This document shows positions 35,094 to 43,862 of a DNA stretch of 64,000 nt, in pieces (the first letter of the stretch is position 1; each line of letters starts with the position of its first letter). Under the pieces are notes generated by a model that saw only the letters and a list, made by a program, of their open reading frames with translations, made no database searches and was not told the origin of the DNA. The translations under genes were made by a program, and so were the position numbers. Source of the stretch: Corynebacterium glaucum (GTDB taxonomy: Bacteria > Actinomycetota > Actinomycetes > Mycobacteriales > Mycobacteriaceae); assembly GCF_002287505.1 (NCBI RefSeq), contig NZ_CP019688.1, positions 930,001 through 994,000 on the forward strand. The letters are read 5' to 3'.

Positions 35094-36260
35094 CTAGCCG
35101 AATAGCAGGTGCATTGCTGCAAACGGGTGAAGCGTGTTGCGCACGTGATAGCCGCGCGGCGAACACCACGTCGGGGTTCCGCGCACCATTTCTATGCGGC
35201 CGCGTTTTCGACGCTGAGGGTCGTCGTCGTTGACCCGGTTGTGATATCGGCACAGTGGGGCAAGGTTGGCGATGTTGGTTTCGCCGCCGTGTTTCCACGC
35301 TTTGATGTGGTGGATTTCGCATGAGTCGGCGCCGTGTCGGCAACCGGGCACTGGACAAATTGGCATCGAGATCCTTGCGAGGTCTCGCTGCTTCTGGTTA
35401 GCCAGGCGCACCTCGCGGTAGAGGTTCACCGCACCGTCTTGCGCGGCGAATAGCGCAACTTCGAGCTCCGTGCCATAACGCGCCTTGAGGTATTCGACGC
35501 CAGTCATCGTGGTGCCGTCGGTGAGCCCGAGGCGGACGTCGTCGCCCTCGCCGCTAAGGATCTTGAGGTGAGTTTCCAGCGGCACGATGATGATCGGGCG
35601 CGGGTTGGCGTACGGCACGCGCGGCTGCGATGCCGGGCTGGTGGTGGCGGCGGGCGGGTCGGCGCAGTTTGGGGTGGCGGCGGGGTGCTCGCCGGAGTTG
35701 TCGGAGTTGTCGCCGGGGGCGGCGCTGCGGAGGAGATCGATGAAGGCGTCGAGCATCTGTGGCGACACCGGCTTCGACGGGTCGATATCGCGGGTGAGGC
35801 GGTGTTCTAAGTCGGCCATGTCGCGCTCGTCGGCGGTGACGCTCATGCGCCGCAGCCCTGCCTTGGACGCAGAGAAGGACATCTGTTTCTTCGGCGGCTT
35901 CTGCTCGGCGGGGATCAGTTGGCGGATGCGTCGCGCGAGGGCGTCATACGTGCACGGGCGGGAGAGGAGTTGGAGGCGCGTTGTCCACTGGGCGTCGATA
36001 AGCAAATGCGAAATGCGACGCTCGATGAGGACGAGCTGATCGATGGAGAACCCGCCGGCGCGCGCGAGGGCGACTGCTTCTTCCTGCTTGCGGGTGAATT
36101 TGGTCGGGCCGAAGTAGGCGCTGTGAACGAGGCCCCAGCTCCGCACCTTGGTGGGCTCGAGACCGGCGGCGAGAGCGGCGTCGCGGTCGAAGCCCACGAG
36201 CGAGTCCAGCGCGGCGCCGGACATCGCTTCGAGAAGTGCGGAGAAGGTCATGCCCGGCAC
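35094..36260 (-). CDS. HNH endonuclease, DUF222/13E12 type
   Basis: The 388-residue protein has an N-terminal helical DUF222-like region, a variable Pro/Ala/Asn-rich linker near residues 185-220, and a C-terminal HNH domain. That domain reads CPVPGCRHG, CEIHHIKAWKHGGETN and LAPLCRYHN, with zinc cysteines and catalytic histidines present. Such proteins occur in many copies in actinobacteria; whether they act in mobility, repair or defence is unresolved. The start could be GTG 36260 or ATG 36251; no ribosome binding site is clear. HLLIDAQ is encoded by a dispersed-motif copy. Confidence 0.8.
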   Translation of the reverse strand: MPGMTFSALLEAMSGAALDSLVGFDRDAALAAGLEPTKVRSWGLVHSAYFGPTKFTRKQEEAVALARAGGFSIDQLVLIERRISHLLIDAQWTTRLQLLSRPCTYDALARRIRQLIPAEQKPPKKQMSFSASKAGLRRMSVTADERDMADLEHRLTRDIDPSKPVSPQMLDAFIDLLRSAAPGDNSDNSGEHPAATPNCADPPAATTSPASQPRVPYANPRPIIIVPLETHLKILSGEGDDVRLGLTDGTTMTGVEYLKARYGTELEVALFAAQDGAVNLYREVRLANQKQRDLARISMPICPVPGCRHGADSCEIHHIKAWKHGGETNIANLAPLCRYHNRVNDDDPQRRKRGRIEMVRGTPTWCSPRGYHVRNTLHPFAAMHLLFG

Positions 36261-36411
36261 AGTAAACGCAATCGAGAGTGCCGTAAAGGGCGCGGTGGCG
36301 GAGCTGTGGAGACCGAAAACGGCTATCCACAGGCGAATCGGGAAAATGCCTGGTCAGCGGCTACTGAAGAAAAATGGGGGTTGCAGGGAACCGGCAGCAG
36401 CGCAGCGACGG

Positions 36412-36972
36412 CTAAGCGTCGGTGGCGAGGCGCGCGTACAGCGCGTGGTCGACGAATTCGCCGCGCAGCAGCTCCGCACCGCGCAGCACGCCCTCGAACG
36501 CAAACCCGCACTGCTCGGCAACGTGGCGCGAGGCCGCGTTTTCCACGCTGGCGCGAATCACCAGCCGGTGGACACCGTGCGCAAACGCGTGGTCGGACAC
36601 CAGCCGCACCGCGCGCGTAGTCAGCCCCCGGCCGCGCGCCCACTGCGCCGCGTTGTAACCGAACTCCGCGGCGCGGTGCTGCTCCGACACGAGCCGCAGC
36701 TCGGCGTTGCCGCTGTAGCGCCCGTCGATCACCAGCGCCCAGCGGAGCTCGTTCGCGGGCACCTCCAGGAAAGCCGCGGCGTGCTCCGCGGTGCACGGGT
36801 GCGGCACTTGCGTCCAGCGCACCATGCGCAGGTCGTTGCAGGATTCAATAAGGTCCTCGCGCACATTGCTTATCGACGCCACCTCGCCCCACGGCACAAG
36901 CCCCAGCTCGCCGTCGCGCAGTGGCGGGCAGGGGATGGGCCAGGAGAACGCCGCGGGCAAGGTTGCGGGCAC
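36412..36972 (-). CDS. GNAT family N-acetyltransferase
   Basis: A 186-residue RimJ/RimL-type acetyltransferase. It contains AAEFGYNAAQWARGRGLTTRAVRLV (acetyl-CoA binding Q/RxxGxG/A-like loop), RLVIRASVENAASRHVAEQCGFAFEG and the terminal VDHALYARL. It probably acetylates a protein N-terminus or an amino-acid-like substrate. GTG 36972 lies one base after the dapD stop, so it is the last gene of the dapD operon. Residues ASISNV come from a dispersed-motif copy. Confidence 0.8.
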   Translation of the reverse strand: MPATLPAAFSWPIPCPPLRDGELGLVPWGEVASISNVREDLIESCNDLRMVRWTQVPHPCTAEHAAAFLEVPANELRWALVIDGRYSGNAELRLVSEQHRAAEFGYNAAQWARGRGLTTRAVRLVSDHAFAHGVHRLVIRASVENAASRHVAEQCGFAFEGVLRGAELLRGEFVDHALYARLATDA

Positions 36973-36973
36973 G

Positions 36974-37945
36974 CTAGTTCGCGTGCAGCGCTTCGTTGAG
37001 CTCGATGCCCTTCGCCGGCACAACCTCGATGGCGCCGGACAGCGAGTTGCGACGGAACTGCAGCCCGTTCTTGCCCGACAACTCCAACGCCTTGACCTCC
37101 GCGCCGGCTTCCTTGCCCAACGCGTCCGCGACCTCGCTGGTCAGGACCACCTTGGAGGAGGCGGTGACGTACAGGCCGGCTTCGACCACGCAATCGTCGC
37201 CAAGCGAAATGCCCACACCCGCATTGGCGCCGAGCAGGCAGCGCTCGCCGAGGGTGATGGTCTCCTTGCCGCCGCCGGACAGCGTGCCCATAATCGACGC
37301 GCCGCCGCCGATGTCCGTGCCGTCGCCGACGACAACACCTGCGGAGATGCGGCCCTCGACCATCGATGCGCCAAGCGTGCCGGCATTGAAGTTCACAAAT
37401 CCCTCGTGCATCACGGTCGTGCCCTCGGCCAGGTACGCACCCAGGCGCACGCGATCCGCGTCGCCGATACGCACACCCGACGGCACAATGTAGTCCACCA
37501 TGCGCGGGAATTTGTCCACGGAGTACACCACGACCGGGCCTTCCTCCGCGAGGCGGCCGCGCACAGTCTGGAAATCGGCCACCGAGCACGGGCCGTGGTT
37601 CGTCCACACCACGTTCGACAGCAGCCCGAATACGCCGTCCATGTTCAGCTCGTGCGGGCGCACAATGCGGTGCGACAGCAGGTGCAGGCGCAGGTACACG
37701 TCGTAAGTGTCGGTCGCCGGCGCGGACAGGTCCGCAATCGAGGTTTCCACGGCCACTCGCTCAACGTTGCGCTTCTCGTCACGCCCAACAAGGTGCGCGA
37801 AGCGCGGGTCGGCTTCTTCCACACGGTGGGTTCCAGTTTCGGCCACTTGCTTATCGACGTTTGGCGCCGGGAACCAGACATCTAATACCGTGCCGTCTTG
37901 CGCCACAGTTGCCAGGCCGCGTCCAGATGCGAAGGAGACAGTCAT
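36974..37945 (-). CDS. dapD: Tetrahydrodipicolinate N-succinyltransferase DapD
   Basis: A 323-residue left-handed beta-helix succinyltransferase that acylates tetrahydrodipicolinate from succinyl-CoA, committing to diaminopimelate. It retains the mycobacterial active-site region [14 protein letters not shown] and [13 protein letters not shown], then [21 protein letters not shown]. It therefore appears to be the functional enzyme. ATG 37945 has AAGGTGG 6-9 bases upstream. The N-terminal VPxP-like segment [12 protein letters not shown] carries a dispersed-motif copy. It follows an amino-acid permease by 10 bases. Confidence 0.93.
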   Translation of the reverse strand: MTVSFASGRGLATVAQDGTVLDVWFPAPNVDKQVAETGTHRVEEADPRFAHLVGRDEKRNVERVAVETSIADLSAPATDTYDVYLRLHLLSHRIVRPHELNMDGVFGLLSNVVWTNHGPCSVADFQTVRGRLAEEGPVVVYSVDKFPRMVDYIVPSGVRIGDADRVRLGAYLAEGTTVMHEGFVNFNAGTLGASMVEGRISAGVVVGDGTDIGGGASIMGTLSGGGKETITLGERCLLGANAGVGISLGDDCVVEAGLYVTASSKVVLTSEVADALGKEAGAEVKALELSGKNGLQFRRNSLSGAIEVVPAKGIELNEALHAN

Positions 37946-37955
37946 GGCCCCCACC

Positions 37956-39437
37956 TTAGAGCACTGTCTTGGGGGTCTCAGCGTGGGCGCGCGTTGCGCT
38001 GTTGGCGGCGCTGTTGGCAGGCGCGAGCGGTGGGGTGTTTCGCGTGGTGAACGACAGTGCAATCAAGATCGCCGAGAGGACGCTGACTGCGATGACTTGG
38101 GAGCGCGACGAGTCGTCGAAAAGCATGAGCCCTGTCAGCCCAAGGAGGGCGACGAGGGTGACCCACGGTACCCACGACGCGCCGCGGACCTGGACTGCTG
38201 AGCCCTGGATCTCGGGGTGGAGCTTGATGTAGCTGAGCGTGATCATGATCCAGGTGACGATGAGACAACCGCCGGTGGCGGCCATGATGAAGTCGATCAT
38301 GCCCGGCGGGTTCCACCACTGCAGGCCGACGGCGACGAAAGCGAAGAAGACCGAGACCAGGACCGAGTTGGTGGGCACGGCGTTGGCGTTGGTCTTGGCC
38401 ATCCAGCGTGGGGCGTCGCCTTCGAGTGCCTGCTGGTAGGCGAGGCGGGAGGTGCCGTAGATCTGCGCGTTGAATGCGGACAACAGCGCGAGCACGATCA
38501 CGGCCTCCATGAAGCCGGCGGCGCCGGGGATGTTCGCCATGTCGAGGACTTGGGTGAAGGGGGACTCGGCGGCGGTGTCGGCGCCGTCGATCTGCGCGAA
38601 GGGGAGCAGCAAGATGATGATGACGACGGAGCCGACGTAGAACAGGGCGATGCGCCAAATGATCGAGTTGACTGCGCGTTTGACCGACTCGGCGGGGTTC
38701 TCGGATTCGGCCGCCGCGATGGTGACCACTTCGATGCCGCCGAACGCGAAAGCGACGGCGAGCAGGCCCGCCGCGATGCCGGTGAGGCCGTTGGGGGCGA
38801 AGCCGGACTCGCGGACGTTGTCAAAGCCGACGAACCCGGAGGCGGGCAGGAGACCGAGCCAGAGGGCTGTGCCGATGACCAGGAAGGCGAGGATGACCAC
38901 GATTTTGATCATGGCGAACCAGTACTCGAACTCGCCGAAGCCCTTGACCTGCGCGAGGTTGACGGCGGTGAGGATGGACACGACGATCAGCGCTGGCAGC
39001 CACTGCGGCACGTCGAACCAGCCGGCCATGATGGCGGAGGCGCCGGTGATCTCGGCGCCGCACGCCATGATTAGCAGGAACCAGTAGATCCAGCCGAGCA
39101 GGAAGCCCGCCCAGTGGCCGAACGCCTGGCGGCCGTAGGTGGCGAACGAGCCGGAGCTCGGGCGGGCGGCGGCCATCTCGCCGAGCATGCGCATCACGGA
39201 AATGACGATCGCGCCGGCGATCACGTACGCGATGAGGATCGCCGGGCCGGCGGCGCGGATGCCCACACCGACGCCGAGGAACAGGCCCGCGCCGACGGCA
39301 GTGCCCAGGCCCATGAGCGTGAGGTGGCGCGACTTCAGGCCGCTGCCGAGCTCAGAGGCAGCGTCGGCGCTGCCGTGAGTGTCGGCGCCGCCGTGGGTGG
39401 GTTGGTTGCTCGCAGGAGTGATGCTGCTGCCACTCAT
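37956..39437 (-). CDS. Amino-acid permease, APC/AroP-like (second of a pair)
   Basis: This 493-residue, 12-helix amino-acid:H+ symporter belongs to the APC superfamily: [23 protein letters not shown], the helix-1 GxGxG region, and [32 protein letters not shown] is in helix 6. A permease of the AroP group is located beside dapD/dapE in C. glutamicum, which makes an amino-acid such as an aromatic one the likely substrate. It overlaps the start of its own paralogue upstream by four bases (ATGA) and precedes dapD. Confidence 0.82.
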   Translation of the reverse strand: MSGSSITPASNQPTHGGADTHGSADAASELGSGLKSRHLTLMGLGTAVGAGLFLGVGVGIRAAGPAILIAYVIAGAIVISVMRMLGEMAAARPSSGSFATYGRQAFGHWAGFLLGWIYWFLLIMACGAEITGASAIMAGWFDVPQWLPALIVVSILTAVNLAQVKGFGEFEYWFAMIKIVVILAFLVIGTALWLGLLPASGFVGFDNVRESGFAPNGLTGIAAGLLAVAFAFGGIEVVTIAAAESENPAESVKRAVNSIIWRIALFYVGSVVIIILLLPFAQIDGADTAAESPFTQVLDMANIPGAAGFMEAVIVLALLSAFNAQIYGTSRLAYQQALEGDAPRWMAKTNANAVPTNSVLVSVFFAFVAVGLQWWNPPGMIDFIMAATGGCLIVTWIMITLSYIKLHPEIQGSAVQVRGASWVPWVTLVALLGLTGLMLFDDSSRSQVIAVSVLSAILIALSFTTRNTPPLAPANSAANSATRAHAETPKTVL

Positions 39438-40849
39438 TGGTGGGTCCTTTCCGGCGTGGCGTTGCGCGCGAAGGTGTCGGTGCGGGTCCAGATCACGCCG
39501 GCGGCAGCGATCACGCCGACGACGATGGCAACGGCCATGACCTGGAAACGGCCGTCCGGGTTAGTGAGCATGAGCAGCACGATGCCGGCTGCGAGCGCAA
39601 TGGTCGCCCACGGCAGCCAGCTCGGGGCCCACATGCGTACGTGGGTGATCTCGCCGCTTTCAACGAGCCGCGGGTGCAGCTTCAGGAACGAAAAGGCGAT
39701 CGCGAACCAAATCACAATCAAGCAGCCACCGACTGCGTTGAGCAGGAACGCGAGCAGTCCCGGCGGGTTCCAATACTGCAGGGCCACCGCGCCGAAGCCG
39801 AAGATTACGGAGACGATCACGGCACGCATCGGCACGCCGCGCGAGTCGGTGGAGGCAAACGCCGGCGGGGCATCGCCGCGCACAGCCAAGTTGTGCAGGA
39901 ACCGGGAAGAACCGTAGACCTGCGTATTGCACGCCGAGAGCAGCGCAATCACAATGACGGCCTCCATGATCCCCACCGCGCCGGGGATGTTCGCCATCGA
40001 CAGCACGGCGGTGAACGGCGACTCGGATGCATCCGACGCGCCGCCGATTTGCTCGAACGGCAGCAACAGCACGATCAGCAGCACCGACCCGATGTAGAAC
40101 ACCGAGATGCGCCATATGATGGTGCGAATCGCCGAGTGCACCGCCACCTCCGGATCCTCGGACTCCGCCGCGGCAATCGTGACCAGCTCGATGCCGCCGA
40201 ACGCGAACGCCACTGCCAGCAGTGCCGTCGCCACGCCGCCCCAACCGTTCGGCATGAACCCGACCTCTGCGACATTGGACAGCCCCACAAAAGATGTCCC
40301 CGGCAGCAACCCCAGCCACAGCAGCGTGCCCAGCACCAGGAACGCCACGATCACGAGCACCTTGATCAGCGCGAACCAGAACTCGAACTCGCCGTAGTTC
40401 TTCACCGCGGCGAAGTTGATCAGGGTGAAGCACACGATGGCAACAAGCGCCGGAATCCACGCGGAAATGCCAAACCACGCGGCGATGATCGCGGAGGCAC
40501 CCGTGATCTCGACGGCCATGATCATGATCATCATGAACCAGTACAGCCACCCAATGGTGAACCCGGCAGACGGCCCGAATGCCATCTCGGCGTAAGTGGA
40601 GAACGTGCCCGACGACGGCCGTGCCGCCACCATCTCAGCCAGCATCTGCATGATGCACACGGTGATCGCTCCGGCAATCACATATGCCAGCAGCACGGCG
40701 GGCCCAGCCGCAGAGATGCCGACACCGGTGCCCAGGAACAACCCGGCACCGATCGCGGAGCCGAGCCCCATCATGGTCAGGTGGCGCGTCTTCAGGCCCC
40801 GCCCTAGCGAGGTCTCCGCGGTCGCGTTCGCGGGAGGCATAGATGACAT
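39434..40849 (-). CDS. Amino-acid permease, APC/AroP-like (first of a pair)
   Basis: A 471-residue paralogue of the next gene, with near-identical motifs GLKTRHLTMMGLGSAIGAGLFLG, EMVAARPSSGTFSTY and [19 protein letters not shown]. This is a tandem duplication with both copies intact. ATG 40849 is taken as start, although GAGGAG then lies very close; ATG 40840 is the alternative with better spacing. The pair lies between dapD2 and dapD, so substrate import and diaminopimelate synthesis may be co-regulated. Confidence 0.82.
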   Translation of the reverse strand: MSSMPPANATAETSLGRGLKTRHLTMMGLGSAIGAGLFLGTGVGISAAGPAVLLAYVIAGAITVCIMQMLAEMVAARPSSGTFSTYAEMAFGPSAGFTIGWLYWFMMIMIMAVEITGASAIIAAWFGISAWIPALVAIVCFTLINFAAVKNYGEFEFWFALIKVLVIVAFLVLGTLLWLGLLPGTSFVGLSNVAEVGFMPNGWGGVATALLAVAFAFGGIELVTIAAAESEDPEVAVHSAIRTIIWRISVFYIGSVLLIVLLLPFEQIGGASDASESPFTAVLSMANIPGAVGIMEAVIVIALLSACNTQVYGSSRFLHNLAVRGDAPPAFASTDSRGVPMRAVIVSVIFGFGAVALQYWNPPGLLAFLLNAVGGCLIVIWFAIAFSFLKLHPRLVESGEITHVRMWAPSWLPWATIALAAGIVLLMLTNPDGRFQVMAVAIVVGVIAAAGVIWTRTDTFARNATPERTHQ

Positions 40850-40912
40850 GCTCCTCACTCTAAACCGCACCTCACCGGGCCCCACCACCGCGGGGGTCAG
40901 GCTCATCACAAT

Positions 40913-40923
40913 GCTTATCGACG
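40913..40923 (-). repeat. Intergenic copy of the dispersed motif between dapD2 and the permeases
   Basis: Exact CGTCGATAAGC on the minus strand in a 98-bp gap. It lies 65 bases ahead of the permease start and could fall in that gene's promoter region. Confidence 0.8.
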
Positions 40924-40947
40924 GCCCCGGTGCACCCGCCCAGGAAA

Positions 40948-41901
40948 CTACAGCACGCGAAGATCGGTACTGCGCGGCGGACGCGTGCGCACCACCGGCG
41001 AGTTCGAGAACGGCTCGTGCGCAATCAGCAGATCGCTTTGGCCCGACAACTCGCGCGCCTTCACCTGCTCGCCAACGCGCGCGTCGAACACCACGGTCTC
41101 GGGCGCGAGCACGACGTTGAGACCGATCTCGCAGTTATCGCCAAGGTCAACACCGATGAGCCCCGCCGAATGGCGCAGCAAGCAGTCGCGTCCGATGCGC
41201 AGCGGTAGCCGGTTGCGTCCCTCGCCCTCGTTGGCCATCACGTTCGCGGACAGCGCGATCTTCGTGCCTTCGCCAACCATCACCGACGACGACATCCGCC
41301 CCTCAATCTTCGCCGGCCCCAACGACCCGGCGTTGTAGGACACGAACCCCTCACGCACCACAGACGTGCCCGGCGCCAGGTACGCCCCCAACCGCACGCG
41401 CTCGGCCTCCGCAATCGCCACGCCCGACGGCACGACGTAGTCCACCATTCGAGGCAGCGGCTCAATCGACCACACGTGAATCATCCCGCGCGAGCGCAGG
41501 TTCGTCCGGACGTACTCAAAGTTGTCCGACAGGCACGGCCCCTTATTCGTCCACACCACGTGCACGAGGTGTTCCAGGCAGTCGTGCATATTGATCTCGC
41601 CGGGGCGCACCAACCGGTGCGAAAGCAGGTGCAGCCGCAGGTACACGTCGTGCGCGTCCACCGGCGGCTCCGATAGGTCCCCAATCCGCGTCTGCACCGG
41701 CACCAGCTCCACGAGGCGGTCATGATCCATCCCGACCAAGTTCAAAAACCGGTCGGACAGGTCGCGCGCGGAGACGCGGTGGGTGCCAGAAGGGGCGTCC
41801 AACGGGCCGTCGATAAGCGAAGGGCTCGGGAACCATGTGTCCAGAACCGTGCCGTCGATCGCAATGTTCGCAATGCCTGTACCTTGAGCTCCTAGCGGCA
41901 T
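40948..41901 (-). CDS. dapD2: Second DapD-like succinyltransferase paralogue
   Basis: A 317-residue DapD paralogue with the same N-terminal domain and beta-helix ([63 protein letters not shown]). The active-site loop [11 protein letters not shown] is replaced by SANVMANEGEGRN, and [13 protein letters not shown] by LLRHSAGLIGVDLG. Substrate or activity has probably changed. The upstream TATTAT (-10-like) sits 6 bases before ATG 41901, pointing to a leaderless transcript. It is divergent from dapE, the position dapD occupies in mycobacteria. Confidence 0.8.
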   Translation of the reverse strand: MPLGAQGTGIANIAIDGTVLDTWFPSPSLIDGPLDAPSGTHRVSARDLSDRFLNLVGMDHDRLVELVPVQTRIGDLSEPPVDAHDVYLRLHLLSHRLVRPGEINMHDCLEHLVHVVWTNKGPCLSDNFEYVRTNLRSRGMIHVWSIEPLPRMVDYVVPSGVAIAEAERVRLGAYLAPGTSVVREGFVSYNAGSLGPAKIEGRMSSSVMVGEGTKIALSANVMANEGEGRNRLPLRIGRDCLLRHSAGLIGVDLGDNCEIGLNVVLAPETVVFDARVGEQVKARELSGQSDLLIAHEPFSNSPVVRTRPPRSTDLRVL

Positions 41902-41920
41902 GCACCCATAATAAGGGCTT
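41902..41920. promoter_or_regulatory. Nineteen-base divergent promoter spacer, dapD2/dapE
   Basis: Only 19 bases separate the ATG of dapD2 and the GTG of dapE. TATTAT on the minus strand and CATAAT on the plus strand overlap here as back-to-back -10 elements, each about 6-8 bases from its start codon. Both genes would be leaderless or nearly so, and their promoters must compete. Confidence 0.55.
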
Positions 41921-43006
41921 GTGCTTAACGACGACCCGGTGGCCTTGACCGCCACCCTCATCGATATCGAGTCCCCGTCGCACCATGAGGCTGCGATCGC
42001 GGACGTGCTTGAGACTGCGCTGCGCGGGCTGGCCGACGTGGACGTGCAGCGCTTCGGCAACACGCTGGTGGCGCGCACGAATTTTGGCCGTGATCAGCGC
42101 GTCGTGCTGGCCGGGCATGTGGATACGGTGCCGCTGGCGGACAACACGCCGCACCGCATCGGACCCGACGCCGACGGCAACGAGACGCTGTTCGGCTGCG
42201 GCGCCGTGGATATGAAGTCCGGTCTCGCCTGCTATCTCAATGCGTTCGCGCGCCTGAGCCAGGACCCGGAGCGCGCGGCGTTCGACCTGACGCTGATCGC
42301 CTACGAGGGCGAGGAGGTGGCCACCGAGTTCAACGGCCTCTACCACCTCGAGCGCGATCACCCGGAGCTGCTCGCGGGCGACATCGCGCTGCTCGGCGAG
42401 CCCTCCGGCGGCATCATCGAGGCCGGCTGCCAGGGCACGATCCGCGTCTTCGTCGACGCGCACGGCACCCGCGCGCACTCCGCGCGCAGCTGGTTGGGGG
42501 AGAACGCCGCGCACAACCTCGCCGGGGTGCTCGCGCGCGTCGCGGCGTACGAGCCGCGCACCGTCACCATCGCCGGCTGCGAGTACCGCGAGGGCCTCAA
42601 CGTCGTGGGCATGGAAGGCTTCGTGGCCACCAACACCATCCCGGATTTCGCGCGCCTGACCATCAATTTCCGGTACGCGCCGGATCGCTCCGTCGAGGAG
42701 GCCAAGGCTCATCTCGAGGAAGCACTTTCGCTTGACGACGGCCTGACGCTGACCTACGACGACGTCGCCCCTGCAGCTCTGCCCGGGTTGGACGACCCGG
42801 TCGCCGCGAACTTGGTCGCAGCCGTGGGCGGCAACTTCCGGGCCAAATACGGTTGGACGGACGTTGCGCGCTTCTCTAGTCTGGGTGTTCCGGCTGTCAA
42901 CTTCGGGCCCGGCGACCCGGGGTACGCCCACAAGCGCGATGAACAGTGCCCAACGGCGCAGATCCGGCACGTGTCGGAGCAGCTGCTGCAGTACTTGACG
43001 CGATAG
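41921..43006 (+). CDS. dapE: Succinyl-diaminopimelate desuccinylase DapE
   Basis: A 361-residue M20-family metallo-hydrolase with GHVDTVPLAD, GAVDMKSG (bridging aspartate) and the catalytic pair in YEGEEVA. GEPSGGIIEAGCQG and the dimerisation-domain RAHSARSWLGENAAH follow. It hydrolyses N-succinyl-LL-DAP to LL-DAP. The GTG start at 41921 lies in a dispersed-motif variant (GCTTAACGACG, 41923-41933), whose encoded residues are LNDDP. AAGG is only 4-5 bases upstream. The length is slightly shorter than E. coli DapE. Confidence 0.93.
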   Translation: MLNDDPVALTATLIDIESPSHHEAAIADVLETALRGLADVDVQRFGNTLVARTNFGRDQRVVLAGHVDTVPLADNTPHRIGPDADGNETLFGCGAVDMKSGLACYLNAFARLSQDPERAAFDLTLIAYEGEEVATEFNGLYHLERDHPELLAGDIALLGEPSGGIIEAGCQGTIRVFVDAHGTRAHSARSWLGENAAHNLAGVLARVAAYEPRTVTIAGCEYREGLNVVGMEGFVATNTIPDFARLTINFRYAPDRSVEEAKAHLEEALSLDDGLTLTYDDVAPAALPGLDDPVAANLVAAVGGNFRAKYGWTDVARFSSLGVPAVNFGPGDPGYAHKRDEQCPTAQIRHVSEQLLQYLTR

Positions 43007-43048
43007 ATCGCCAGCGCGATAACCAATACAAGGAGCACACCTACCTCC

Positions 43049-43858
43049 ATGGCCCCTCACATCACCCCCAGGCCAGGCCGCGAACGCAAACTCCGCGGGC
43101 CGATCATGGTCCGCAGCGAGCAGGACCAGCAGGCGACCACCTACGACCAGCGGCTGCTGGAATCCATCGGCCACGCCGACCACGACTGGAAGCACGCTGA
43201 CCCGTGGCGCGTCATGCGCATCCAGTCCGAGTTCGTCGCCGGCTTCGATGCGCTCAGCGAGCTGCCGAAGGCCGTCACCGTTTTCGGCTCGGCGCGCCTG
43301 GGCGAGGGGACTGAGGAGTACGAGCAGGCCCGCCAGGTTGGCAAGGCGCTGACCGAGGCCGGCTACGCCGTAATCACCGGTGGCGGCCCGGGCCTGATGG
43401 AGGGCCCGAACCGCGGCGCCCACGAGGCTGACGGCGTCTCCGTTGGCCTGGGCATCGAGCTGCCGTTCGAGCAGGGCCTGAATGACTGGGTCGATCTTGG
43501 CCTCAACTTCCGCTACTTCTTCGCCCGCAAGACCATGTTCCTGAAGTACTCGCAGGCGTTCATCTCGCTGCCGGGCGGCTTCGGCACGATGGACGAGGTC
43601 TTCGAAGTGCTGTGCATGGTGCAGACCGGCAAGGTCACCAATTTCCCGATCGTGCTCATGGGCACCGACTTCTGGTCCGGCCTGGTCGATTGGATGCGCA
43701 ACCAGCAGCTCGCCCGCGGCCTGATCTCGCCGGGCGACGACGAGCTGTTCATTGTCACCGACTCCGTCGACGACGCCGTCCAGCACATCGTGGACGCCCA
43801 CAAGGTGATGACGGATGGCCGCCTCCGCGAACAGCGGGGCGAGCAGCAGAACCGCTAG
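43049..43858 (+). CDS. LOG family protein (Rv1205-like, cytokinin-riboside phosphoribohydrolase type)
   Basis: A 269-residue Rossmann-like protein with GGGPGLMEGPNRGAHEA and the LOG signature SLPGGFGTMDEVFE, preceded by FFARKTMFLKYSQAF. LOG proteins release free cytokinin from its nucleotide; the mycobacterial Rv1205 is the syntenic counterpart. ATG 43049 is the start. The gene follows dapE by 42 bases and precedes folP2, as in mycobacteria. Confidence 0.88.
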   Translation: MAPHITPRPGRERKLRGPIMVRSEQDQQATTYDQRLLESIGHADHDWKHADPWRVMRIQSEFVAGFDALSELPKAVTVFGSARLGEGTEEYEQARQVGKALTEAGYAVITGGGPGLMEGPNRGAHEADGVSVGLGIELPFEQGLNDWVDLGLNFRYFFARKTMFLKYSQAFISLPGGFGTMDEVFEVLCMVQTGKVTNFPIVLMGTDFWSGLVDWMRNQQLARGLISPGDDELFIVTDSVDDAVQHIVDAHKVMTDGRLREQRGEQQNR

Positions 43859-43862
43859 CCCG

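Noticed and set aside
35094..36260. HNH gene as part of a mobile intron or homing element
   Set aside because: No intron, intein or terminal repeats flank it; DUF222-HNH proteins are common stand-alone chromosomal genes in actinobacteria.
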